Source: Planctomycetota bacterium (GTDB lineage Bacteria; Planctomycetota; UBA1135; GCA-002686595). From it: a stretch of 64,000 nucleotides of DNA. Below, piece after piece: positions 1 through 7,341 of the stretch (the first letter of the stretch is position 1; each line of letters begins with the position of its first letter). Under the pieces are notes generated by a model that saw only the letters and a list, made by a program, of their open reading frames with translations, had not been told where the DNA came from and did not search any database. Where the stretch lies: the NCBI GenBank assembly GCA_016795205.1, contig JAEUHZ010000046.1, positions 1-64,000 on the forward strand, written 5' to 3'. The translations under genes were made by a program, and so were the position numbers.

Positions 1-1150
1 GCGCGTCGGAGCCAGTCACCCAACCCGTCGACGCGGCTTGGATCACCAGCAGCTCGTGATCGTCGCGGGTCAGGAGCACGCGCACCCTGCGCGATGGCAG
101 GGCGTCCACGACGACCGTCTGCGGCTCCTCCGTCACCTCGAGCTGGCGCCGTTGCTCCCTCCAGGGAGAGAAGTCCTGGCCGACGAACACGGTCGCCGGA
201 CCGGTGGCGATGCCCGCGAGATCGGTCGCCTGGTGGTGGGCCCCATCCCGCGCGAAAACCACCACACTCGGGGGCGGTGTGCCCGCGGCGGCTAGCTGCG
301 CCAAGACCGTCAGCCGGCCCGCGGCGTCGCTGCGACGGTGCGCGAACGGTTGCGCGACGAAGATCCCGTCACGCGGCACGAAGCTGCCGTCGACCTGGAG
401 CTCCTCCTCGCCGTCGAACACGGTCAGGGTCGCCTCTCCCTGCGCCACCGGCGGCAGCAGGGCCCAGCCGTCGTGGTCTGTCCAGGCCGCGGCGAACAGC
501 TCGGCGTTTGAATGGACTCGGCGCTGCGGCATTGGGCGCCCATCGCGATCGAGCATGCGCACGCGGATCGGCGCACGCGGCGCGACGAACACGTCGACCG
601 AGCCGTCGCGCGCGGCGAGACGACGCAGCGTCGCGACGGCGAGCGACTCGAGGGGCGTGTGAGCCTCCGGGGCCACATGCAGCTCGCCGTCCGCCCCGAG
701 GTCCTCGAAGCGGAACACCCCATCCGGTCCGCTCCGAGCTTCCGCGCCAGCGACGGCGTGGCGGCACATGCCGGGTGTGAAGAGCCGCGCATTCGCGACC
801 GGCAGGCCCTCGAGATCGACGACGCGCCCCGTCAGCGGCAGCGCGGGCTCGAGCGCGACCCCGTCCTCGAGATCGCCGGAAGACACGGACACGCTGGCGA
901 AGCCGGGCCGCGTCACGCGCGCCACGTCGGCGCGCACCCCGTCGATCTTGTACTCGAAGGAGCTGGTGCCGTCCGCGCCCGTGCGCAACGTGGCGAGTCG
1001 CGTCGCGACGATCCGTGGACGCACGCCATCCTCGGTCCACAGCTCGACCGTCGCCCCGACGATGGGCCGCCCGTCACGCGCGTCGACGACGCGCAGCCGC
1101 GGCGACTCGCCGGCGGAAGCGCACAGCAAGGCCAGGCCGGCGAGGATCAC
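1..1150 (-). CDS. Secreted carboxypeptidase-regulatory-like repeat protein (C-terminus cut by window edge)
   Basis: This reading frame starts at a GTG (1150) and runs open to the window edge, at least 383 codons. The other two minus-strand frames contain stops. The N-terminus is short and hydrophobic (VILAGLALLCASAGE), like a signal peptide. At least three modules follow the CPR pattern of a beta-strand, then DxxGxPxxGA: around residues 17-33 (VVDARDGRPIVGATVEL), 100-115 and 170-185. Such Ig-like domains are usually extracellular. The GTG start overlaps the stop of the upstream gene by 4 nt (GTGA), indicating translational coupling. No enzymatic motif is visible. The specific role is unknown. 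Confidence 0.7.
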   Translation of the reverse strand, partial: MILAGLALLCASAGESPRLRVVDARDGRPIVGATVELWTEDGVRPRIVATRLATLRTGADGTSSFEYKIDGVRADVARVTRPGFASVSVSSGDLEDGVALEPALPLTGRVVDLEGLPVANARLFTPGMCRHAVAGAEARSGPDGVFRFEDLGADGELHVAPEAHTPLESLAVATLRRLAARDGSVDVFVAPRAPIRVRMLDRDGRPMPQRRVHSNAELFAAAWTDHDGWALLPPVAQGEATLTVFDGEEELQVDGSFVPRDGIFVAQPFAHRRSDAAGRLTVLAQLAAAGTPPPSVVVFARDGAHHQATDLAGIATGPATVFVGQDFSPWREQRRQLEVTEEPQTVVVDALPSRRVRVLLTRDDHELLVIQAASTGWVTGSDA

Positions 1151-1716
1151 TTCGGTCCCTCGCCAGCGGGCGGATCCGGCTGCCGACGCCGCCCGTAGAA
1201 GTCGAGGTCGGTCGCGCCGCGCGCGAGGCGCTCGAACGTGAACTTCTGCTGGTCCTGCTGCCGCACGAGTTCCAAGCTCGAACCGACGAAGCGAGCCTTG
1301 TACTCACGGCGCCGTCCGACTGGCTCGAAGACCGGCGTCGAGCCGCCCGGGTCGACGGTTGCGCCGATGAGCGACGCCAGCTCCAGCACGCCGTCCGAGC
1401 GCATCTTGAACGTGTGCGTGCCCGAGAAGAACGTGCGCCCGTCGATGTTGCCCCCGTCGCCCTTCCATCCGATGTGGCACTCGAACGAGAGGAACCCGTC
1501 CTGGACGAGCAGGTAGCCGACCTGCTCGCGCCGCTCGCGCTGCAGGTAGGGCGACTCGAAGGCGGTCAGGCGCCAGGCGCCGAAGAGCTGCTGGGCTGCG
1601 GGCGGCCGCGAGACCTCGGCTCCGGGGCGCTGCGGCGGGCCTCCGGCCGGTGGATTCTGGGGCTGGATCGCGGCGGCGAGCAGCACCGCGCCAAGGGAGA
1701 CAGGAAGGAAGTTCAT
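1147..1716 (-). CDS. Small secreted protein of unknown function, possibly lipocalin-like
   Basis: This 189-residue protein begins with a hydrophobic signal-peptide-like segment (MNFLPVSLGAVLLAAAIQ) and a Pro-rich spacer to about residue 40. A single globular domain follows, starting LFGAWRLTAFES and containing alternating beta-strand-like stretches (VGYLLVQDGFLSFECHIGW). That opening recalls small lipocalin-like or calycin barrels, but the match is by feel only. It is upstream of and coupled to the CPR protein at 1-1150, so the two are probably exported together. It diverges from dsbD across a 162-bp gap that must hold both promoters. Confidence 0.65.
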   Translation of the reverse strand: MNFLPVSLGAVLLAAAIQPQNPPAGGPPQRPGAEVSRPPAAQQLFGAWRLTAFESPYLQRERREQVGYLLVQDGFLSFECHIGWKGDGGNIDGRTFFSGTHTFKMRSDGVLELASLIGATVDPGGSTPVFEPVGRRREYKARFVGSSLELVRQQDQQKFTFERLARGATDLDFYGRRRQPDPPAGEGPK

Positions 1717-1878
1717 CGGTGGAGTTGCGGTGTGACCAGCGCCGGCATGCTGCGCAAAGTTCGTGTGCGGACGCTCCCGCGCGGGTCCGACGCCCGTACC
1801 AAGCTACGATCTGCCCCCCGGCAACGGTTCGATCTCCCGGGATCGCCGCCAGCCGCCGAGAAGCCCCGCCCATCCTCG

Positions 1879-3861
1879 ATGCAACGACTCCTCGCTCTCG
1901 TCCTGGCCGCGTGCGCTGGGACCTTCCCGACCGTCTCCGCCAGCGCGGCCCCCGCCGGGCAGGACGAGAATCTGGCCGCCGCCAGCCTGTTCGCGCGCGC
2001 CGAGGGCCGCGACGTGCGCGTCGTCGTGCGCATCACGGCCGAGCCCGGGTGGTACCTCTACCACGGTCCGACGAAGGCGGACCTGGGCCCAGGTCCCGAA
2101 GACGAGCTCGTGGGGATGCCGACGACGGTCGAGCTGTCGGGGGCCGACGTCGCCTGGGGCGACTGGCGTTACTCGGACCCGAAGCAGAAGGAGTACGACT
2201 TCGGGACGCCGGTCGTCATGAACGTCCACGTCGGAACGCTCACGCTGTGGAGGCGAGGCACGCTCGCCGAGGGCGCGAGCCTGACGGAGCTGTCCGCACG
2301 GATCATGGGCCAGACGTGCGAGGATTCCGGCACGTGCGTCCCCTACGAGGAGCAGGTGGAACTCGCGGGACCCGGGCCAGACGCAGTCTTCGCCGCCTTT
2401 CCCGCCGACCTGACCGCGACGCCCAAGCCCAGGAGCGCGGCCCCCCCCGATGCGGCGCGTGCTCCACCCGGCAAGTCCACGAGCTCTGCCTCGCGCGGTT
2501 CCGCCAACCCGGGAGCCACGGGTGCCGGTGACGAGGTCGGGCTGGAAGCGAGCCTCTTCGCCTTCCTGCTCTCGGCCGTCTTCTGGGGTCTGTTCACGCT
2601 GCTCATGCCGTGCACGTACCCGATGATCCCGATCACGATCAGCTACTTCACGAAGCAGGCAGATCAGCGTCGGACCGGCACGTTGTCCCTCAGCCTGGCG
2701 TACGGCGCCGGCATCGTCCTGATCTTCGTCCTGATCGGGGTCCTGGTCGGCCCGATCGTGATCGCCTTCGCGGCGCACCCCGTCACGAACATCGTGATCG
2801 GGCTCCTGTTCCTGGTCTTCGCCCTGACCCTGTTCGGCGTGATGACCCTGCAACCGCCCGCCTTCCTGATGGGCATGGCGGGGACCGCATCCCAGAAGGG
2901 CGGATACATCGGCGTGTTCTTGATGGGCGCGACGCTGGTGGTGACCTCCTTCACCTGCACGGCGCCCTTCGTCGGAGCGCTGCTCGGACAAGGGGCGGGC
3001 CAAGGGGGCGTGGGTCGCATCGCGCTGGGCATGGCGGTCTTCGGCCTCACGATCGCCGTGCCCTTCGTCTTCCTCTCGATGGTGCCCGGCAAGGTCAAGG
3101 CCATGCCGAAGAGCGGCGAGTGGATGCACACGCTCAAGGTCTGGCTGGGCTTCGTCGAGGTGGCCGCCGCGATCAAGTTTGTCTCGAACGCCGACCTCGT
3201 CTGGAACTGGGGCTGGCTTTCGCGCGAGAACTTCCTGTGGCTCTGGGCGGGGACGTTCTTCGCCGCCGCGGCCTACCTGTTCGCCTGGATCCGCCTCAAG
3301 GACGAGTACGGCTCGGAGGAGTCCAGCGCGGTCTCGCCGCGGCGCATGGTGTGGGGCTTCGCCACGCTGCTCTTCGCCGTCTACTGCGGGTATGGAGCGC
3401 TCGGCAACAAGGTCGATCCGATCCTGACCGCCATGGCGCCGCCCTACTCGAATGCGCTGCATGTGGGCGCGGGTGCGGGCGAGTCCGCAGGGCCGCAGAC
3501 GCACGCGATCGTCAAGGACGACTACGACGCAGCGGTCGAGCGCGCCCGGCGCGAAGGCAAGCAGCTCCTGGTCAACTTCACCGGCTTCACCTGTATCAAC
3601 TGCCGCCTCATGGAGGAGAACGTGTTCCCGCTCCCGGCCGTGCGCGACGCGCTGGCCCGAGGTTTCGTGGAAGCGCGCCTGCACACGGATGGCGGCCCCG
3701 CCGAAGCGCGGAACAAGGAGCTGCAACGCGAGCTGACGGGATCCGTCGCGAACCCGATCTACGTGGTCGTGGATCCGCGCAGCGGGACTGCGCTGCGCAA
3801 GAAAGCCGGGTTTGCCAAGGAGGAGACCTTCCTCCAGTTCTTGCGCGGCCCCGTCAACTGA
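1879..3861 (+). CDS. dsbD: Thiol:disulfide interchange protein DsbD-like (membrane electron relay)
   Basis: This 660-residue protein carries reducing equivalents from the cytoplasm across the inner membrane to periplasmic thiol proteins. Three parts are visible. After a signal peptide (about 1-24), an N-terminal periplasmic domain contains Cys147 and Cys153. A hydrophobic core of several helices (about 225-490) holds the paired redox cysteines Cys245 (in MPCTYPM) and Cys360 (in FTCTAPF). A C-terminal thioredoxin-like domain carries CINC at 572-575 after FTGFT. The order N-DsbD, CcdA-like core, thioredoxin is the family standard. The frame is open upstream to 1015, but the ATG at 1879 gives the signal peptide. 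Its 3' end overlaps convergent feoB by 8 bp. Confidence 0.9.
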   Translation: MQRLLALVLAACAGTFPTVSASAAPAGQDENLAAASLFARAEGRDVRVVVRITAEPGWYLYHGPTKADLGPGPEDELVGMPTTVELSGADVAWGDWRYSDPKQKEYDFGTPVVMNVHVGTLTLWRRGTLAEGASLTELSARIMGQTCEDSGTCVPYEEQVELAGPGPDAVFAAFPADLTATPKPRSAAPPDAARAPPGKSTSSASRGSANPGATGAGDEVGLEASLFAFLLSAVFWGLFTLLMPCTYPMIPITISYFTKQADQRRTGTLSLSLAYGAGIVLIFVLIGVLVGPIVIAFAAHPVTNIVIGLLFLVFALTLFGVMTLQPPAFLMGMAGTASQKGGYIGVFLMGATLVVTSFTCTAPFVGALLGQGAGQGGVGRIALGMAVFGLTIAVPFVFLSMVPGKVKAMPKSGEWMHTLKVWLGFVEVAAAIKFVSNADLVWNWGWLSRENFLWLWAGTFFAAAAYLFAWIRLKDEYGSEESSAVSPRRMVWGFATLLFAVYCGYGALGNKVDPILTAMAPPYSNALHVGAGAGESAGPQTHAIVKDDYDAAVERARREGKQLLVNFTGFTCINCRLMEENVFPLPAVRDALARGFVEARLHTDGGPAEARNKELQRELTGSVANPIYVVVDPRSGTALRKKAGFAKEETFLQFLRGPVN

Positions 3862-6085
3862 ACCCCAGCGCCCGACCACCCTGGTAGACGGCGAAGCTCG
3901 CGATCCACGCCAGCGCCGTCATGTAGGCGAAGAGGAACAGCACCCAGCCCCATGAGCGGGTCTCGCGCCGAACGGCGGCCAAGGTGCTCATGCACTGACA
4001 GGCCAGCGCGAAGAAGATCATGAGCGACAGGCCCGTCAGCGGGGTGTAGACGTGCTCGCCGTTGGCACGCGTCTCGGCGCGGATGCGCTCGCGCAGCGTG
4101 GTCGAATCCTCGTCCACGCCACCCATGCCGTAGACCACGCCCAGCGTCGCTACGAACACCTCGCGTGCCGCAAAGGCGCCGATCAGCCCGACTCCGATCT
4201 TCCAGTCGAAGCCGAGCGGCTCGATCGCGGGCTCGATCGCGCGCCCCAGCCGTCCCCCGTAGCTCTCGCGCAGGGCCTCGCCGGCGAGCGCGGCGTCCTC
4301 GGCGGTGAGCGCCTCGACCCGTTCTTGCGATTCGCGCCCCTCCGTCTCGGTCTCGGCCGCGGCGATCGCGGCCGCGAGGGTCTCGCGACGCTCCTCGCGC
4401 TGCGCGTCTTTGGGGAACGCCAGCAGTCCCCACAGCGCGATCGTGCACACGAGGATCACGGACCCGGCTTCGGTCAGGAAGGTCCGGGCCTTCTGGAACA
4501 TCTGCCGCAGGACGGAAGGCCAGTGCGGGGTGCGGTAGGGCGGCATCTCCAGGATCAGCGGGACACGCGGACCCTTCAGCATCGTCCGCGAGAGCACCGC
4601 GGCGACGACCAGGGCCATCAGCGCGCTGAACAGGTACATCGCGACGAGCATCAACGACTGGACCGGCGCGAAGCCCAAGAGCAACGTCGGAGGGAACAGC
4701 GCCCCGATCACCAGCGTGTACACGGGTAGCCGCGCCGAGCAGGTCATGAGCGGCACGACCATCATCGTCAGCGTTCGATCGCGCTGGCGCTCCATCGTGC
4801 GCGTCGCCAGGATCGCCGGCACCGCGCAGGCATATCCCGAGAGCATCGGCACGAAGGCGCGCCCGGAGAGTCCCATCGCGCGCATCAGTCGATCCATGAT
4901 GCAGGCTACGCGCGCCATGTAACCCGTGTCCTCCAGGATCCCGATGAACAGGAACAGCAACAGGATCTGCGGCAGGAACACGACCACGCTGCCCACGCCG
5001 GCGATCAGGCCGTCGGTCACGAAGTCGCGCAGGATGCCTGGGCCCAACGCGTCGCGCACCAGGCCCGTCAAGACTCCGAACCCGGCCTCGATCGCGCCAA
5101 TCGCGGGCTCCGACCATGAGAAGAGGGCCAGGAACACCACGCTCATCGCCAGGAGGAAGAGCGGGAAGCCGATCCAGGGATTGAGCAGCACGGCATCCGC
5201 GCGCTCGGTGGCGGTGCGGGCCTGCGGGCCTTCTCGCACCACGCTCGCCGTGAGCGCGTCGATCCAGTCGTAACGGCCGCGGATGATCTCGGTCTCGATC
5301 TGGCGACTGGTCTGCTGGGCCTGCGCCCGGCGCTCGATGACGGCGCGGCGCAGGGCTTCGGGCACGTCCCGCAGCTCGTCGTGCTCGTCGAGCGACAGCA
5401 GAGCCCAGGCCGCCAGGGCCCGGACCCGCGCCGGGTTGCCGCGCGACCATTCCGGCGGCAGCACCGCGCCCACTCGCTCCAGATCCGCCGCGAGCTCCAC
5501 GGAGCCGGGCTGCCAGCGCGCTCCGGGGCGCGCGCCGTCGGGTGCGGCCAGCGCGCGCTCGATGGCCGACTCGAGCGCCGCCAGCCCTTGGCCTTTCTGG
5601 GCTGCGATCGCCACGACCGCAACCCCCAGGGCGTTCGAGAGCGCGTCGACATCGATCGACGCGCCGCGCGCCGCGAGGGCATCGGACATGTTCAGGGCGA
5701 CGACCAGCGGCACCTCCAGCTCCAGCACCTGGAGCGCCATGTAGAGGTTGCGGGAGAGTTGCGTCGCATCGGCGACCAGCACCACGAGATCCGGCTCGGG
5801 CTCGCCCCGCAGGCCTGCGACCGAGTCGATCGCGATCTCCTCCTCGCGACTGCGCGCTGAGAGGCTGTACGTCCCCGGCACGTCGAGCACGCGCACCGTG
5901 CGGCCGCCGGGGAGGCGCAACTCACCCTCGTGCCGCTCGACGGTGATGCCGGGATAGTTCGCGACCTTGCGGTCGCTCCTCGTCAGCCGGTTGAACAGCG
6001 TGGTCTTGCCCGTGTTCGGGTTGCCCGCCAACGCGACGAGCGGCAGGCGGGTCCGCGCCGGACCCGCGGGGGCCTCCGCGCTCAT
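3854..6085 (-). CDS. feoB: Ferrous iron transporter FeoB
   Basis: FeoB is the inner-membrane Fe(II) permease with a cytosolic G-protein domain. This copy has 743 residues, close to the usual 700-780. G-domain motifs are intact: G1 GNPNTGKTT at 21-29, switch region YPGITVE near 44-50, G3 DVPG at 68-71 and G4 NMSD at 132-135. Many hydrophobic helices follow, including the gate-type motifs CSARLPVY and ACQCMSTLA, whose cysteines lie in the permease. The start overlaps the stop of feoA by 4 nt (ATGA), the classical feoAB arrangement. It is convergent and overlapping with dsbD. Confidence 0.96.
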   Translation of the reverse strand: MSAEAPAGPARTRLPLVALAGNPNTGKTTLFNRLTRSDRKVANYPGITVERHEGELRLPGGRTVRVLDVPGTYSLSARSREEEIAIDSVAGLRGEPEPDLVVLVADATQLSRNLYMALQVLELEVPLVVALNMSDALAARGASIDVDALSNALGVAVVAIAAQKGQGLAALESAIERALAAPDGARPGARWQPGSVELAADLERVGAVLPPEWSRGNPARVRALAAWALLSLDEHDELRDVPEALRRAVIERRAQAQQTSRQIETEIIRGRYDWIDALTASVVREGPQARTATERADAVLLNPWIGFPLFLLAMSVVFLALFSWSEPAIGAIEAGFGVLTGLVRDALGPGILRDFVTDGLIAGVGSVVVFLPQILLLFLFIGILEDTGYMARVACIMDRLMRAMGLSGRAFVPMLSGYACAVPAILATRTMERQRDRTLTMMVVPLMTCSARLPVYTLVIGALFPPTLLLGFAPVQSLMLVAMYLFSALMALVVAAVLSRTMLKGPRVPLILEMPPYRTPHWPSVLRQMFQKARTFLTEAGSVILVCTIALWGLLAFPKDAQREERRETLAAAIAAAETETEGRESQERVEALTAEDAALAGEALRESYGGRLGRAIEPAIEPLGFDWKIGVGLIGAFAAREVFVATLGVVYGMGGVDEDSTTLRERIRAETRANGEHVYTPLTGLSLMIFFALACQCMSTLAAVRRETRSWGWVLFLFAYMTALAWIASFAVYQGGRALGFS

Positions 6086-6312
6086 CGCTGGCTCTCGAAG
6101 CGGAGCGCGCCGGCCTCGGACGCGCGCAAGCTGATGTGTCCGCCGCGCACCTCGAACTCGACCAGGTCTCCGATGCGGACACGGCGCACGAGACGCACGG
6201 GCGTGCCCGGCAGAAAGCCCATCTCCATGAGCCGCCGCCGGAAGGACCGGTCGCCTCCCACCTCGAGGAGGCGGGCGGTCTCACCGGGCCGGAGGTCGCG
6301 AGGGTTGGGCAT
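6082..6312 (-). CDS. feoA: Ferrous iron transport accessory protein FeoA
   Basis: This small SH3-like protein partners with FeoB and is needed for Fe(II) uptake. From the ATG at 6312 it is 76 residues, the typical FeoA length, beginning MPNPRDLRPGETARL with the expected PGxxxRLxxxxG and the LPGTPVRLVRR strand. An in-frame start 13 codons earlier (6351) exists. I prefer 6312 because a GGA core lies 7 nt upstream and because the palindrome at 6315-6329 would otherwise be coding. It overlaps feoB by 4 nt and is the first gene of the operon. Confidence 0.93.
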   Translation of the reverse strand: MPNPRDLRPGETARLLEVGGDRSFRRRLMEMGFLPGTPVRLVRRVRIGDLVEFEVRGGHISLRASEAGALRFESQR

Positions 6313-6314
6313 GC

Positions 6315-6329
6315 TGAGATCCAGTCTCA
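6315..6329 (-). promoter_or_regulatory. Palindromic candidate iron-regulator operator upstream of feoA
   Basis: TGAGACTGGATCTCA (minus strand) is an inverted repeat with perfect 5-bp arms (TGAGA/TCTCA). Read as the Fur 7-1-7 consensus TGATAATnATTATCA, it keeps 9 of 14 defined positions, mostly the outer ones. It sits immediately 5' of the chosen feoA start, overlapping the ribosome-binding area, where a repressor would block expression. Fur or a DtxR-type regulator could bind; neither is encoded in the window. Confidence 0.45.
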
Positions 6330-6519
6330 ATATGCTAGGTCGGCCAAGCACCCCGCGCCAGTGTGGCCCAAGCCAGATACTGACCCGGCTCCGTGTCCAC
6401 TTGGGTGGGGCTCGAGCAGCTCACACCAGGGGTTGTGGTCTGTCTCCAGCGGGAACCTGCCCTGGGGTCCGGCGCGGCGGGCTGCCAGCGAACTGGGTCA
6501 GTACCGATAGGATCCTGCC

Positions 6520-7218
6520 GTGCTGAACAGCCCCCACGACCCCAAGGCCATCGCCGGCCGCGCCGCCGCCGACCTGGTCCCCGACGGCGCGGTCGTGGGC
6601 CTCGGCACCGGATCGACCGTGCATTTCACCCTGCTGCGCCTGGCTGAGCGCATGCGCAGCGAGGGCCTGAGGATCCTGGGCGTTCCGACCAGCCTCGACA
6701 CGGAGCGCAAGGCCCGCGAGCTCGCGATCCCGCTGACCACGCTCGACGAGATCGAGTCCATCGAGGTCACGATCGACGGCGCCGACGAGATCGACCCGGC
6801 CTTCGACATGGTCAAGGGTGGGGGGGGGGCGCTGCTGCGAGAGAAGGTCGTGGCCTGGATCACGAAGCGCGAGATCGTCGTCGTGGGCCCGAACAAGCTC
6901 GTGCCGCGCCTGGGCGCGAGCTACCCGCTGCCGGTCGAGGTCGTGCCCTTCGCGCGCAGCGTGGTGCTGCACGGCCTGCGGCGACTGGGCGCCGAACCCG
7001 TGCTGCGTGCCCGGGACGGCGTCGCCGCGCGCACCGACAATGGCAACGAGATCATCGACGCGCGTTTTCCCGAGGGGATCGCGGATGCGCGCGGGCTCGA
7101 GCACGCGATCGACCAGATCCCGGGGGTGGTCGAGACCGGACTGTTCCTGGGCCTCGCGCACGTGCTCGTCGTCGGTCACGCTGACGGGCGGGTCGAGGTC
7201 CGACAGCGGCCTGGCTGA
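6520..7218 (+). CDS. rpiA: Ribose-5-phosphate isomerase A
   Basis: RpiA interconverts ribose-5-phosphate and ribulose-5-phosphate in the cytosolic pentose phosphate pathway. The 232-residue product (typical 220-235) has the family hallmarks: GLGTGST near 27-33, the acidic pair in TIDGADEIDP and the conserved FDMVKGGGGALLREK segment. It starts at GTG 6520. The KGGGG stretch is encoded by an uninterrupted run of ten G residues (6830-6839), unusual inside an essential gene. It stands alone on the plus strand between the feo operon and the cytochrome gene. Confidence 0.95.
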   Translation: MLNSPHDPKAIAGRAAADLVPDGAVVGLGTGSTVHFTLLRLAERMRSEGLRILGVPTSLDTERKARELAIPLTTLDEIESIEVTIDGADEIDPAFDMVKGGGGALLREKVVAWITKREIVVVGPNKLVPRLGASYPLPVEVVPFARSVVLHGLRRLGAEPVLRARDGVAARTDNGNEIIDARFPEGIADARGLEHAIDQIPGVVETGLFLGLAHVLVVGHADGRVEVRQRPG

Positions 7219-7272
7219 GCGTGCGATCGGCTCGTCCCCGCCGCGCCGCGCCGGGAACTTCCTGAAACGCAC

Positions 7273-7309
7273 CGCGCCCCGCCCGGCGCAGGTCGCCGGA
7301 CGGGGCGCG
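7273..7309. terminator. Strong GC hairpin between convergent rpiA and cytochrome gene
   Basis: A 9-bp stem (CGCGCCCCG/CGGGGCGCG) continues, after one mismatch, into a 6-bp stem (CCGGCG/CGCCGG) around the loop CAGGT. It lies between two convergent stop codons (7218 and 7342), the expected place for a bidirectional terminator. There is no real T-tract on either strand, so termination is inferred from position and stem strength. Confidence 0.5.
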
Positions 7310-7341
7310 AAGCGCGAGACGCGGCGCGCGGCCGCGCGGCC

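Noticed and set aside
1804..3879. 691-codon open frame antisense to dsbD
   Set aside because: The translated sequence is charged low complexity with no family features, while the opposite strand encodes a full DsbD.
6313..6351. 13-codon N-terminal extension of FeoA
   Set aside because: FeoA proteins are about 75 residues and the extension covers the palindrome; the ATG at 6312 has a better upstream GGA.
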